Part shown: positions 53,967 to 63,761 of the stretch, piece after piece
How the letters are laid out: the number at the start of each line of letters is the position of its first letter
Position numbering within the stretch: the first letter of the stretch is position 1
NCBI RefSeq assembly: GCF_001007935.1
Contig: NZ_CP011451.1
Coordinates: 806,001-870,000 of the forward strand
Direction: 5' to 3'
Length of the DNA stretch: 64,000 nt
From: Nitrosomonas communis
GTDB taxonomy: Bacteria; Pseudomonadota; Gammaproteobacteria; Burkholderiales; Nitrosomonadaceae
Notes under the pieces: model-generated
Databases searched by the model: none
Seen by the model: only the letters and a program-made list of their open reading frames with translations
What the model was told of the DNA's origin: nothing
Made by a program: the position numbers and the translations under genes

Positions 53967-54986
53967 TCACATATTCTTATGTAGTGTTAAAGTACTCGTC
54001 ACGTACCCTTCTTTAACCAGCCATTCAATCTGGTCAATCAGGGCCTGTCGTATTGAGCTTTGCTGGAAACCCAATTCTTTCACGGCTTTATTACTTTCGA
54101 AAAACATGGAACGAGCTGCAAGTCTGACCCCCGTCAATGGAGCCTTGGGAGGTTTACGCGTAATATAATCCGCTGACAATTCAGATAGCGCTCCCACAAT
54201 GAGAGCGACCCAATGAGGAATGCGAAATTTTGGCATAGCCAATCCAGTAATATCTTCAATCATTAGCAGTAACTCCCCCAAAGTCAGATTCTCATTGCCC
54301 AGAATATAACGCTCTCCTGGACGGCCATACTGAGCTGCCAGAATATGCCCTTTCGCTACATCCCGCACATCAACCATATTAAACTTACAATCAAGATAAG
54401 CAGGCATTTTACAATTTAAAAAATTCAGAATCATACGCGTGGGAGGTGTAATCCTGCGATCGCCAGGCCCTATGGGTAATGTCGGAGAAACAATCACTAC
54501 TGGCAATCCCTTTCTTGTAGCGTCAAAAGCTATTTGTTCCGCAAGAAATTTTGAACGACAATAAGGTCCAGGCATTTCATGCAGCTCTCGCTGGATTGAT
54601 GAATCAATAGGGCGATCTCCTTGTTTCTTGCCAGTCAATATTGACTCAGTAGAAGTATATACCACAACATCAAGATCCGCTTGCGCTGCCTCTGATAACA
54701 CAGTACGTGTCCCCTCGTAATTCACTTGCTTGAACACGCGCTTGTCTTGCGCCCATAAATCCGGGTTTCCCGCCAGATGATAAAGACGTTGCACACCTTT
54801 TAAAGCACGTCGCACCGTATCAGCATCAGTTACAGAACCTCGTATTACTTGTACGTCATTCGGTAGGGAGACATCTTCAAGCTCCAATACTTTTACTGTC
54901 TCACCTTGTTCCAGAAGCTGACTTACTAGATGTGTCCCAATAAACCCCCCTCCCCCAGTAACAAGAGAACAACCATAATTTGACAA
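53967..54986 (-). CDS. hpnA: hopanoid-associated sugar epimerase HpnA
   Basis: A 339-residue extended SDR/NAD-dependent epimerase. The cofactor motif is VTGGGGFIGTHL, the active site YCRSK (GPYCRSKFLAEQ), and the middle segment SPTLPIGPGDRRITPPTRMI is characteristic of HpnA. Its exact substrate in hopanoid modification is not established. It is upstream of mlaA and shc in the same orientation, 93 bases from mlaA, so probably in one operon. Confidence 0.9.
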   Translation of the reverse strand: MSNYGCSLVTGGGGFIGTHLVSQLLEQGETVKVLELEDVSLPNDVQVIRGSVTDADTVRRALKGVQRLYHLAGNPDLWAQDKRVFKQVNYEGTRTVLSEAAQADLDVVVYTSTESILTGKKQGDRPIDSSIQRELHEMPGPYCRSKFLAEQIAFDATRKGLPVVIVSPTLPIGPGDRRITPPTRMILNFLNCKMPAYLDCKFNMVDVRDVAKGHILAAQYGRPGERYILGNENLTLGELLLMIEDITGLAMPKFRIPHWVALIVGALSELSADYITRKPPKAPLTGVRLAARSMFFESNKAVKELGFQQSSIRQALIDQIEWLVKEGYVTSTLTLHKNM

Positions 54987-55119
54987 AACAACTCCTTTAA
55001 ATCACATATTAGACAGGAAAGCGCAACTTATATAAACAGAAATAGTAAAATACACAATAAGATATTGTGGTAAACGATCATCCAAAAAAGCTGGTCACAT
55101 TTAGCTTATGTCAGGTCTT

Positions 55120-55222
55120 ATTCCATTTCTAAATCAAACCTGACTTTGTCGGCTTCACCTTGCCGTATGATTGATACTGCCTGCGGCTTGCCTTCGCGTC
55201 ATGTTTGATTCAGAAATGGAAT
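55120..55222 (+). repeat. dispersed 103-bp palindromic repeat, copy 12
   Basis: Intact copy, 18 bases after the exbB stop and upstream of hpnA. It marks the point where exbD would be expected. Confidence 0.92.
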
Positions 55223-55240
55223 TACTATTGTTTATCTTGT

Positions 55241-55849
55241 TTAAATTTGACGTTCCCCATGGATAACTTCAACCAGCTTTAAAGCCTGCAATTCCATTTC
55301 CATGACAAGAGTATCTACTTTGGCACGAAAATGCCGATAAAAAATCATGCTGGGTATCGCTACAAGTATGCCAAAGGCAGCATTATACAATGCTACCGAT
55401 ATACCATGGGCGAGTTGTGCCGGATTACTTCCTGTAGACGCATTGGAACCAAAAATTTCGATCATACCAATTAATGTGCCGAATAATCCCATTAACGGAC
55501 TCAAGGAAGCAATAGTTCCCAAGGTAGTCAGATAGCGATCAAGCTCATGTGCCACGCTACGCCCTGCTTCTTCAATGGACTCTTTCATAACTTCACGTGA
55601 ATTACCAACATTTCTGAGCCCTACTACAAAAATGCGCCCCAAGGGTGAGTTGTTCTCTAAGCGCGACAACATCTCTGCGTTTGTTCCTGTTCTATTGTAT
55701 TCCTCTAATATGCTTGGCAGTAAATCCCTGGGAGCGACCTTACTCAGACGAAGACTCCATAAACGCTCGACGATAATGGCAATTGCGACAATGGAAGCAA
55801 AGATGATTGGCCATATCGGCCAACCGGCAGCTTGAATAATTGAAAACAC
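55241..55849 (-). CDS. ExbB/TolQ-family proton channel protein
   Basis: A 202-residue inner-membrane protein with three hydrophobic helices (residues 8-28, about 110-130, 150-172). The MotA/TolQ/ExbB domain is clear: TLGTIASLSPLMGLFGTLIGMIEIF and GISVALYNAAFGILVAIPSMIFYRHF. It uses the proton gradient to power TonB or a related protein, with an ExbD/TolR partner. No exbD lies downstream, where a repeat and then hpnA are found. It may work with a partner encoded elsewhere. Confidence 0.9.
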   Translation of the reverse strand: MFSIIQAAGWPIWPIIFASIVAIAIIVERLWSLRLSKVAPRDLLPSILEEYNRTGTNAEMLSRLENNSPLGRIFVVGLRNVGNSREVMKESIEEAGRSVAHELDRYLTTLGTIASLSPLMGLFGTLIGMIEIFGSNASTGSNPAQLAHGISVALYNAAFGILVAIPSMIFYRHFRAKVDTLVMEMELQALKLVEVIHGERQI

Positions 55850-56061
55850 GCGTTAATCCCCCAGATAGTGGCATTTCATATATTTTGCAATTGCTGAATA
55901 CTTTGTTGAGTCAATCAGATGGATTGTGAAGAACACTCGCGTACTGAACGTTTAATCCGAGATGCCCGCTATAATAAAAAATCAAGAGTAAAAAAGATAT
56001 ACCGAATCATAATTTACCGTGACAAGGTATTTTCAGCAAGAAAATATCAATATTCTTTCTT
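55850..56061. other. intergenic, no gene seen
   Basis: Together with the repeat at 56062 and the AT-rich 56165-56373 this makes a 524-base divergent promoter region for exbB and xseA. An isolated DnaA-box-like TGTGGATAA occurs near 56178; no cluster accompanies it. Confidence 0.5.
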
Positions 56062-56164
56062 ATTCCATTTCTAAATCAAAACTGACTTTGCCGGCTTCAC
56101 CTTCCCGTATTATTGATACTGTCTCCAGCTCGCCTTCGCGTCATGTTTGATTTAGAAATGGAAT
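56062..56164 (+). repeat. dispersed 103-bp palindromic repeat, copy 13
   Basis: Intact copy with perfect terminal inverted repeats between the divergent exbB and xseA genes. Confidence 0.93.
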
Positions 56165-56373
56165 TACCTATAACTTCTGTGGATAAATTTGTTTATAGCC
56201 ATGAATAATGTAAAAAATTAGTCTTATAAAGGATTGTTTTTAAATCTGTTTAATTTCTGAACTTAATAAAAATATTTAATAACAATATGTTGCATTATCA
56301 TGCTTGTTTCCACAAGACATTTCACTTTCTAAAGAATAATTAGGATAAATATGAATTATTGTAAAATAGTGAA

Positions 56374-57717
56374 ATGAATCTTTCCTTTCAGCCGATTGGC
56401 TTTCAATCCGTATTAAGTGTCACCGAATTAAATCGGAGTGCAAGGGAGCTACTAGAACATGCCCTGCCGCTCTTATGGGTAAGTGGTGAAATTTCCAATC
56501 TGAAGCAATACCATTCTGGTCATTGGTATTTTTCTCTCAAAGATACCAACGCTCAGGTACGCTGTGTCATGTTTCATCATAAAAATCAGTATCTGAACTG
56601 GCAACCTAAAGAAGGTATGCAAGTAGAGGTTCACGCTTTGGTAACACTTTATGAAGCACGGGGTGAATTCCAACTTAATGTTGAAAACATTCGCCGTGCC
56701 GGACTAGGATTATTATATGAAGCGTTTGAACGGCTCAAAGCTAAGCTGGAACACGCAGGATTATTCCACCCAACTCACAAAAAAGCACTGCCTACTTTCC
56801 CGAGGCAAATCGGCATTATTACTTCGCTCAATACTGCTGCATTACATGATGTGTTAACTACATTGCAGCGTCGAATGCCTGCATTGCCCGTGATTATTTA
56901 TCCTGCACCGGTGCAGGGAGAAAGTGCCGCTGCCAAGATAGCCGCTGCCATCCACTTAGCCATAAAACGGATGGAATGTGATGTGCTGATCCTCTGCCGT
57001 GGGGGCGGGTCGATTGAAGATTTATGGGCATTCAATGAAGAAATTGTCGCACGAGCCATTTATGCTTGCTCCATTCCCATTGTAACGGGTATTGGCCATG
57101 AAACGGACTTTACTATTGCTGATTTTGTCGCAGATGTGCGCGCCCCTACCCCTACAGGCGCCGCACAAATTGCTTCTCCAAACGCTCAAGAGATTTCCAA
57201 TCACCTCCGTCATTTAGGTCAGCGCATGCAGCATGCCATACAACGTAGCATTGAGCGACGCATGCAAATGACCGATTTGCTGACGCACCGTCTGCAACAT
57301 CCCGGCGATCGTATTTACCATCAAGCAAAACATCTTCATCACTTGCAGGAAAGGCTGTTAAATGCCTACTTAAGATATAGGGAAACACTTTGCTGGAAGC
57401 TAAATGAGCTTAATCGGCGCATGCACACAAGCTCACCAGATATTCCTTTTCTGTTCAAGCAGCAACATGATATGGCGCTTCGGTTACGCCGTGCCGGCAT
57501 ACATCAAATCCAAATGTTGGAAAATAATCTTCAGCGTCAACAGGCACACCTGGTACATCTTAATCCGCAAGCGGTACTAGCGCGTGGTTATAGCATTACT
57601 TATACAACTGATGGTCATATTGTGCATAATTGGCAACAAATTCATGCGATGGATGATATCCGAATCACTTTTGCTAAAGGATGGGCGCAAGCTAAGGTAA
57701 CTGAGACAGGAAAATAA
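56374..57717 (+). CDS. xseA: exodeoxyribonuclease VII large subunit
   Basis: A 447-residue catalytic subunit of exonuclease VII. The N-terminal OB fold (LSVTELNRSARELLEHALPLLWVSGEISNL, HWYFSLKD) binds single-stranded DNA. The nuclease core has FPRQIGIITSLNTAALHDVLTTL, CRGGGSIEDLWAFNEE and GIGHETDFTIADFVADVRAPTPTGAA. A coiled-coil segment and the C-terminal RGYSI motif follow. Length is normal. The small subunit gene xseB is not in the window. Confidence 0.96.
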   Translation: MNLSFQPIGFQSVLSVTELNRSARELLEHALPLLWVSGEISNLKQYHSGHWYFSLKDTNAQVRCVMFHHKNQYLNWQPKEGMQVEVHALVTLYEARGEFQLNVENIRRAGLGLLYEAFERLKAKLEHAGLFHPTHKKALPTFPRQIGIITSLNTAALHDVLTTLQRRMPALPVIIYPAPVQGESAAAKIAAAIHLAIKRMECDVLILCRGGGSIEDLWAFNEEIVARAIYACSIPIVTGIGHETDFTIADFVADVRAPTPTGAAQIASPNAQEISNHLRHLGQRMQHAIQRSIERRMQMTDLLTHRLQHPGDRIYHQAKHLHHLQERLLNAYLRYRETLCWKLNELNRRMHTSSPDIPFLFKQQHDMALRLRRAGIHQIQMLENNLQRQQAHLVHLNPQAVLARGYSITYTTDGHIVHNWQQIHAMDDIRITFAKGWAQAKVTETGK

Positions 57718-57764
57718 GTGTTGATAGACAATTTGATCAGAGTGATGCAGACTTTGGCAACGTT

Positions 57765-57865
57765 ATCCCTTTTCTAAATCAAAATTGACTTTGTCGGCTT
57801 CACTTGCCGTATGATTGATCCTGCCTGCGGCTCGTCTTCGCGTCATGTTTGATCTGGAAATGGAA
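57765..57865 (+). repeat. dispersed 103-bp palindromic repeat, copy 14
   Basis: Nearly full copy (two bases short in the centre) between xseA and the DUF423 gene. Confidence 0.88.
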
Positions 57866-57931
57866 TGACTTCGTGGATAAATTTTTATCTCACTCTTATT
57901 CATAAATAATTTAAAAGGAATTTAACTGATA

Positions 57932-58309
57932 ATGCCCAGAATCTTTCTCACACTTGGTGCGATTAATGCTTTTTTGTGCGTACTTTTCGGTGCTTTAGGC
58001 GCGCATGGCTTAAAGCATACATTGACGACCGATATGCTCGTTATCTTTCAAACCGGCGTGCAATATCATTTTTACCATGCGTTAGGGCTTATCTTAGTTG
58101 GGTTGGGATTATTAACCAATTTATCACAATCGCGATTATTGAAATTATCAGGCTGGCTAATGGTTACTGGCATTGTATTGTTTTCCGGCACGCTTTATAT
58201 TATAAGCGTCACCGAAATACGTGGACTGGGCGTAATCGCGCCGTTCGGAGGTCTTTCTTACATGAGTGCATGGCTATTGTTTGCCTATGCAGCATGGACA
58301 GGAAAATAA
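57932..58309 (+). CDS. DUF423 membrane protein
   Basis: A 125-residue inner-membrane protein with four predicted helices. FGALGAHGLK near the N terminus and TGVQYHFYHALGLI are the family signature, and the C terminus has APFGGLSYMSAWLLFA. Function is unknown. AAAAGGAATT precedes the ATG. It is followed 29 bases later by the RlmL-like gene. Confidence 0.92.
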   Translation: MPRIFLTLGAINAFLCVLFGALGAHGLKHTLTTDMLVIFQTGVQYHFYHALGLILVGLGLLTNLSQSRLLKLSGWLMVTGIVLFSGTLYIISVTEIRGLGVIAPFGGLSYMSAWLLFAYAAWTGK

Positions 58310-58338
58310 AAAATAGCGTCAGCTGACTGATTTACCCC

Positions 58339-59529
58339 ATGAAATTTCAGCATTTTTTTGCACCCTGCCCGCGCGGCCTTGAATCCGTGCTCGCCAGTGA
58401 GTTGGCACAAGTCGGTGCAGCAGCGATTCAAACATTACACGGTGGTGTTGCGTTTCAAGGCGATTGGCGTATTTGTTATCGTGCTAATCTAGAAAGCCGT
58501 ATCGCCAGTCGAATTCTATGGCAAATTGCCAGTCAACCCTACCACAATGAGGCGAATATTTATGACATCACTCATGCGCTACCGTGGCATAAATGGTTTG
58601 GCCCGGAACTGTCTATACGAGTCAATTTAGCCGCCATAAAATGTCCATTGCGCAGCCTGGATTTCGTCACACTCAGAATCAAAGATGCCATTTGTGACAA
58701 ATTCCGTAACGTTTGTGGTCAGCGCCCGAATGTCGATACCGTCAACCCTGCCATTCGTATTCACGCTTTTCTTGATGCCCAGATATTGACCCTTTATCTG
58801 GATACTTCAGGTGAAGCGCTGTTTAAACGCGGTTTAAGACAACATGCTGGAGAAGCGCCCTTACGTGAAAATTTGGCAGCAGGCATTTTATATCTTGCTG
58901 GCTGGCAACCCGGTATACCGTTACTTGATCCGATGTGTGGTAGTGGTACATTTTTAATGGAAGCAGCTCAGATGGCCTGCCGCATTGCCCCGGGATCAGG
59001 ACGGCATTTCGCATTTGAAAAATTCAAATTACTGGATGCAACATTATGGCAACAGCTCAAGCAATCAGCTCAGGATCAACAACTCCCTTATATTCCCCAA
59101 CCCATTTTTGGCAGTGATTTATACGGCTATGCACTCGCTCATGCTCGCAATAATCTGACTGCCGCTGGATTAATCGATGTCGTCAGCTTAAAGCAAGCCA
59201 ATGTGCTCGAAATCACTGCGCCAGCCGCAAGTGGAATCCTCGTCACTAATCCTCCTTATGGGGTACGTATTGGCGAGCAACAAGCGCTTGCACAACTTTA
59301 CCCCAAGCTAGGAGATGTGCTGAAAAAGAAATTCCCGGGCTGGAATGCTTATATTTTTACCGCCGATCCGCTCTTGCCCAAATTGATACGGTTGACTGCC
59401 TCACGCCGTATTCCCTTGTTTAATGGTGCATTGGAATGCCGCCTACTTGAATATAAAATAATCAGTGGCAGTATGCGTAAGAAAACTAAAAACATTGACT
59501 GTCAGCAATCTGATACCACCTTATCTTGA
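58339..59529 (+). CDS. THUMP-domain RNA methyltransferase (RlmL N-terminal type)
   Basis: A 396-residue protein that opens with FFAPCPRGLESVLASELAQ and a THUMP RNA-binding domain (about 45-160). It continues with a Rossmann methyltransferase holding DPMCGSGTFLMEAA and the NPPYG motif (VTNPPYGVRIG). This equals the N-terminal half of E. coli RlmL, which makes m2G2445 in 23S rRNA. The RlmK-like C-terminal half is absent, as is usual in many betaproteobacteria and Gram-positives (YpsC type). Confidence 0.9.
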   Translation: MKFQHFFAPCPRGLESVLASELAQVGAAAIQTLHGGVAFQGDWRICYRANLESRIASRILWQIASQPYHNEANIYDITHALPWHKWFGPELSIRVNLAAIKCPLRSLDFVTLRIKDAICDKFRNVCGQRPNVDTVNPAIRIHAFLDAQILTLYLDTSGEALFKRGLRQHAGEAPLRENLAAGILYLAGWQPGIPLLDPMCGSGTFLMEAAQMACRIAPGSGRHFAFEKFKLLDATLWQQLKQSAQDQQLPYIPQPIFGSDLYGYALAHARNNLTAAGLIDVVSLKQANVLEITAPAASGILVTNPPYGVRIGEQQALAQLYPKLGDVLKKKFPGWNAYIFTADPLLPKLIRLTASRRIPLFNGALECRLLEYKIISGSMRKKTKNIDCQQSDTTLS

Positions 59530-59608
59530 AATATTATTTATATAAAATTATCCATTACTCAAATACCCTTAATCATCTTCAACTAAAGTGTCTTAGAGAA
59601 GCCAATCG

Positions 59609-60085
59609 ATGCGAATTATCTTCTTATTAATTTTTTTAAGTTGCGCCGGCTTGATTGGTTATGCGCTCTTTCTGCAAAGGGTAGAAGGCTTACTGCCATG
59701 CCCGCTTTGTGTAGCACAACGCATCGCTTATTGGTGCGTCGGGCTGACTGCACTATTAGCTTTCCTGCATAACCCCCCAAAAATCGGGCGCAGAGTATAT
59801 GGCAGTCTGATGCTTATCTTTGCTCTGCTGGGTGCCATCATTGCAGGTCGCCATGCCTGGCTGATACGTTATCCTGAATCCTTTGAGTGCGGTATCAGCC
59901 CAGAGGAAGCTTTTCTGAATGCATTACCTATTGCAGAGTGGTGGCCTGGTATGTTTGAAGCGAATGGCGATTGCGCAGATGTCAGCTGGCAACTGCTGTC
60001 TCTTACTATTCCAGATTGGTCACTTTTGGCTTTTTTGCTACTGATAAGTACGACTATTTTTCTGTTGCTGGCTAAACGAAGTTGA
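59609..60085 (+). CDS. dsbB: disulfide bond formation protein DsbB
   Basis: A 158-residue inner-membrane protein with four helices. The first periplasmic loop has the quinone-linked pair Cys31 and Cys34 (LPCPLCVAQR), and the second has the pair in SFECGIS and GDCADV. It reoxidises DsbA and passes electrons to ubiquinone. The Arg after the first pair that contacts the quinone is present (AQRIAYW). TTAGAGAAGCC precedes the ATG. Confidence 0.93.
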   Translation: MRIIFLLIFLSCAGLIGYALFLQRVEGLLPCPLCVAQRIAYWCVGLTALLAFLHNPPKIGRRVYGSLMLIFALLGAIIAGRHAWLIRYPESFECGISPEEAFLNALPIAEWWPGMFEANGDCADVSWQLLSLTIPDWSLLAFLLLISTTIFLLLAKRS

Positions 60086-60097
60086 TATTGGGTATTT

Positions 60098-60200
60098 ATT
60101 CCATTTCGGCATCAAAACTGGCTTTGTTAGCTTCACCTTGCCGCATGATGGATACTGTCTGCGGCTCGCCTTTACATCATGCTTGATTTAGAAATGGAAT
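60098..60200 (+). repeat. dispersed 103-bp palindromic repeat, copy 15
   Basis: Full length with a few internal changes (TTGTTAGCTTC, CCTTTACATCATGC), between the convergent dsbB and xerD genes. Confidence 0.9.
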
Positions 60201-60210
60201 TAAGCACATA

Positions 60211-61122
60211 CTAACCTCGGGGATGATGTTTAGCATGGAGTTGCTTTAGTCTTTCTCTGGCTACATGGGTATAAATCTGTGTAGTAGAAATGTCTGCGTG
60301 CCCCAGTAATAGCTGGACAACACGCAGGTCGGCACCGTGATTGAGAAGATGGGTAGCAAACGCATGGCGCAAGGTATGGGGTGATAGGGATTTAACAATA
60401 CCAGCCTGTTGTGCATGACGCTTAATGAGATGCCAGAAAGTTTGACGGGTCATGGTATCACTGCGGGCTGTCACAAATAATTTGTCGGTCACTTTGTTAT
60501 CCAACAAGCATGGACGAGCCTTTTTGACATAATCATCCACCCAGTAAAGCGCTTCTTCACCAAGAGGAACCAAGCGTTCCTTGCTACCTTTACCCATGAC
60601 ACGTACTATGCCCATATCCGAGCTGACTTGAGCAACTCTAAGGCCCACAAGTTCAGATACACGTAGCCCTGTCGCATAAAGCACCTCCAGCATCGCACGG
60701 TCGCGCAGGCCCAATGGCTGCGTAATATCCGGTGCGCTGAGCAATGCTTCAACTTCTGCCTCAGTCAGGCTCTCAGGTAGAGAGCGTGGTAATCTGGGGC
60801 TTTCGATGTTGAGAGAAGGATCAATTCTGATCTTCCCCTGGCGCAGCAAGAAACGATAAAACCGCTTCATGCTTGACAATTCGCGACTCGTAGTACTGGC
60901 TTTGGCCATAGAGGAAACTCTGCTGGCTAGAAATGCCAATAAATCAGCATGGGTTGCGTCGATGAACGATTGTGTTTGTTGGCTTTGTTTAGCTAACCAT
61001 GCACCTAATTGCTCCAAATCACTGCGATAGCTTGCCAGGGTGTTACGGGATAAACCATCTTCAAGCCATAGTGCATCAGTGAATTCATCTAATAACTTTG
61101 CATTTATCTCAGATGAATTCAT
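60211..61122 (-). CDS. xerD: site-specific tyrosine recombinase XerD
   Basis: A 303-residue tyrosine recombinase. The SAM-like N-terminal domain (FTDALWLEDGLSRNTLASYRSDLEQL) is followed by the catalytic residues Arg in ATGLRVSELVGL, Lys in GKGSKERLVPL, HxxR in SPHTLRHAFATHLL, His in LLGHADISTTQIY and the nucleophile Tyr in the same segment. With XerC it resolves chromosome dimers at dif. The start overlaps the ogt stop by four bases (ATGA). The ligand pattern and length fit XerD better than XerC or an integron integrase. Confidence 0.93.
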   Translation of the reverse strand: MNSSEINAKLLDEFTDALWLEDGLSRNTLASYRSDLEQLGAWLAKQSQQTQSFIDATHADLLAFLASRVSSMAKASTTSRELSSMKRFYRFLLRQGKIRIDPSLNIESPRLPRSLPESLTEAEVEALLSAPDITQPLGLRDRAMLEVLYATGLRVSELVGLRVAQVSSDMGIVRVMGKGSKERLVPLGEEALYWVDDYVKKARPCLLDNKVTDKLFVTARSDTMTRQTFWHLIKRHAQQAGIVKSLSPHTLRHAFATHLLNHGADLRVVQLLLGHADISTTQIYTHVARERLKQLHAKHHPRG

Positions 61123-61613
61123 ACGCGTTCATGGTTAAGGAGCCAGCGTTTGATATTAAGTGGCATACCATCGCTTGCGTGCATGAAGCCTCCGAGACCA
61201 CCGTTTTTAGCGATGACACGATGACAGGGCACAATGATAGGAAGACGATTGGCACCACATGCTTGTCCCACTGCACGGGGCGCAGAATGTAATTGACAAG
61301 CAATATCGGCATAACTACGAGTTGATCCACATGGAATCTGCTGAATAACTTCCCATACCCGCTTTTGATGAGGAGTTCCCGCGATATGAAGCGAAAGATC
61401 AAAAACAAAAGTCGGATCATCCTGATAAGCTAGCAGTTGACGACAAACTTCTTCTGCCAGCGGATTGTCTGGGGCGAGTGGAGGAATATCCAATGGGAGA
61501 TAATCGATGTCGGTCAACCAATCTTCTTCTGTACAGATACCTAATACAGCAAAGGGTGTGATCAATCTTGCCTGGTAATCCTTTAATGGTCCGGCTTCCG
61601 TTGTATCACTCAT
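61119..61613 (-). CDS. ogt: methylated-DNA-[protein]-cysteine S-methyltransferase
   Basis: A 164-residue O6-alkylguanine repair protein. The suicide cysteine lies in PIIVPCHRVIAKNG. The helix-turn-helix region IPCGSTRSYADIACQL and the preceding PHQKRVWEVIQ are typical of the family. It removes alkyl groups from O6 of guanine. GGGGAGGAGAGAC lies before the ATG. It forms a two-gene unit with xerD, with ATGA overlap. The short N-terminal domain suggests Ogt-type rather than Ada-type. Confidence 0.92.
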   Translation of the reverse strand: MSDTTEAGPLKDYQARLITPFAVLGICTEEDWLTDIDYLPLDIPPLAPDNPLAEEVCRQLLAYQDDPTFVFDLSLHIAGTPHQKRVWEVIQQIPCGSTRSYADIACQLHSAPRAVGQACGANRLPIIVPCHRVIAKNGGLGGFMHASDGMPLNIKRWLLNHERV

Positions 61614-61638
61614 TGTCTCTCCTCCCCTTCAATTTACA

Positions 61639-61680
61639 GGCTTAGTGGGGGCAAACAACAAGATCACGCCCCCATCAGCC
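61639..61680 (-). terminator. GC-rich hairpin after htpG
   Basis: On the minus strand GGCT-GAT-GGGGGC pairs with GCCCCC-ACTA-AGCC around a 15-base loop, starting seven bases after the htpG stop. There is no T-run. It probably protects or ends the heat-shock transcript before ogt. Confidence 0.6.
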
Positions 61681-61686
61681 GTTTTA

Positions 61687-63609
61687 TTATTGACCACTCA
61701 GCACATTTTGCAAAAGTAAATCATTCAACCTCTTCACAAAGGTTGCCGGATCCTCAAGTTGGCCGCCTTCAGCAAGCAAGGCCTGATCGAACAGTATATT
61801 GCTCCAATCAGAAAATTTTGTTTCTTCGTATTTCAGGCGTTGTACCATGGGATGATGTGGATTAATTTCTAAGATAGGTTTGGTATTGGGCACTTTCTGC
61901 CCTGCGGATTTAAGCATACGTTCCAGATTACCGCTCATATCATAGGCATCCACGACTAGACATGCAGGTGATTCGGTCAAACGGAATGTCACCCGTACAT
62001 CCTTGATGCGCTCACCCAATACTTCTTTCATTTTTGTGGTGAGTTCCTTATACCCATCGGCTTCTTTTTCTTGTTCTTTTTTTTCTGCTTCGTCTTCTAA
62101 TTTACCGAGATCAAGGCTGCCTTTGGCTACTGATTGGAGAGACTTACCGCCATATTCGGATAAATTGGCTACTAACCATTCATCTACACGCTCGGATAGG
62201 AGTAAAACCTCAATTCCCTTTTTGCGGAATATCTCCAGATGCGGGCTGTTTCGAGCAGCTTTTAGGCTATCGGCGGTCACGTAATAGATTTTTTCTTGTC
62301 CCTCTTTCATGCGTGCAACATAATCATCAAGCGATACCGTTTGCTCGTCAGTATCACTGTGAGTTGAAACAAAACGTAGTAATTTAGCGATACGCTCGCG
62401 ATTAGCATAATCTTCACCTACACCTTCCTTCAATACCTGCCCAAATTCCTTCCAGAAGGTTGTGAACTTATCGCGATCCTCTTCTTTATCACTACTAGCA
62501 AAGTCTTCAATCAATCCAAGAATTTTCTTGACTGAGCCAGCTCGAATATTGTCAATATCTTTTGATTCTTGCAGAATTTCGCGCGAAACATTGAGTGGTA
62601 AATCATTAGAATCAATGATCCCACGCACAAAACGTAAGTAATTCGGCAATAATTTTTCTGCGTCGTCCATGATAAAAACGCGCTTAACATACAGTTTGAT
62701 ACCGTGACGACGTTCACGATCAAATAAGTCAAAGGGTGCACGCGATGGGATGTAAAGTAACTGCGTGTATTCTTGCTTACCTTCTACCTTGGCATGAATA
62801 TAAGCCAGTGGGGGTTCAAAATCATGAGCGGCATGTTTATAGAATTCTTCATATTGCTCCTTTGTAATCTCACTTTTTGATCGCGCCCACAAAGCACTGG
62901 CTTGATTAATGGTTTCATCTTCTTCAGTAATTTTATATTCATTACTCTCTTGCGACCATTCTTCTTTCTTCATCACAATGGGCAACGTAATATGATCTGA
63001 ATATCGGCGAATGATTGATTTCAACCGGAAACCACTCAATAGCTCGTCTTCATCTTCTCGTAAGTGCAAAATTATTTGGGTGCCACGATCTTTCTTTTCC
63101 ACTGTTTCTAGCGTGTAATCTCCCTCTCCAGTCGATTCCCACTGCACTCCATGTTCGGGTGTCAGGCCGGCACGCCGTGTAATCAGTGTTACTTTATCTG
63201 CTACGATAAATGCAGAATAGAAACCTACCCCAAACTGCCCGATCAAATGGGCATCTTTGGCTTGATCACCTGTTAATGAATTAAAAAATTCTCGTGTACC
63301 TGACTTGGCAATTGTGCCAATGTTATCAATGACCTCCTGACGGGACATGCCAATACCATTATCTGAAATAGTAATAGTGCGCGCCTCTTTGTCATAACTT
63401 ACAAGAATTTTTAGATCAGAGTCTGACTCATATAAAGCAGCATCTGTTAACCCTTCGAAACGTAACTTATCAGCCGCGTCTGAAGCATTTGAGATCAACT
63501 CCCGTAAAAATATTTCTTTATTGCTGTATAAAGAATGAATCATTAACTTTAAAAGCTGTTTGGCCTCAGCCTGAAAACTCATATGTTCTTTGTTTATTGC
63601 AGCCTGCAT
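61687..63609 (-). CDS. htpG: molecular chaperone HtpG (Hsp90)
   Basis: A 640-residue bacterial Hsp90. The GHKL ATPase domain has [42 protein letters not shown] and [17 protein letters not shown]. The middle domain contains the [11 protein letters not shown] and NVSREILQ segments, and the C-terminal dimerisation domain ends normally. AAGGAGAAAAC precedes the ATG. Expression is expected to be heat-inducible, but no promoter was assigned. The gene is followed by a GC-rich hairpin. Confidence 0.97.
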   Translation of the reverse strand: MQAAINKEHMSFQAEAKQLLKLMIHSLYSNKEIFLRELISNASDAADKLRFEGLTDAALYESDSDLKILVSYDKEARTITISDNGIGMSRQEVIDNIGTIAKSGTREFFNSLTGDQAKDAHLIGQFGVGFYSAFIVADKVTLITRRAGLTPEHGVQWESTGEGDYTLETVEKKDRGTQIILHLREDEDELLSGFRLKSIIRRYSDHITLPIVMKKEEWSQESNEYKITEEDETINQASALWARSKSEITKEQYEEFYKHAAHDFEPPLAYIHAKVEGKQEYTQLLYIPSRAPFDLFDRERRHGIKLYVKRVFIMDDAEKLLPNYLRFVRGIIDSNDLPLNVSREILQESKDIDNIRAGSVKKILGLIEDFASSDKEEDRDKFTTFWKEFGQVLKEGVGEDYANRERIAKLLRFVSTHSDTDEQTVSLDDYVARMKEGQEKIYYVTADSLKAARNSPHLEIFRKKGIEVLLLSERVDEWLVANLSEYGGKSLQSVAKGSLDLGKLEDEAEKKEQEKEADGYKELTTKMKEVLGERIKDVRVTFRLTESPACLVVDAYDMSGNLERMLKSAGQKVPNTKPILEINPHHPMVQRLKYEETKFSDWSNILFDQALLAEGGQLEDPATFVKRLNDLLLQNVLSGQ

Positions 63610-63761
63610 AGTTTTCTCCTTAAAAAATGCGGTAACATTGTGGGGATGAATTAATAAATTTCAAGTTGAAAATTAAATATGGATACCAATATTTTTTAAT
63701 TTTCATCCTTTAACTAAGAAATATCTAATCAAAATAACAATCATCCTAATAAACGCATGCT

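Noticed and set aside
56170..56190. DnaA-box-like TGTGGATAA as a possible replication origin
   Set aside because: Single boxes here and near 57873 are not clustered, and no dnaA, dnaN or AT-rich unwinding region accompanies them.
650..60200. The 103-bp repeats as a CRISPR array or as ends of the insertion sequences present
   Set aside because: They are scattered singly, not arrayed with spacers. Their ends (ATTCCATTTC) match neither the IS3 ends (TGAAGTGGT) nor the IS630 ends (TAGCAGATCCC).
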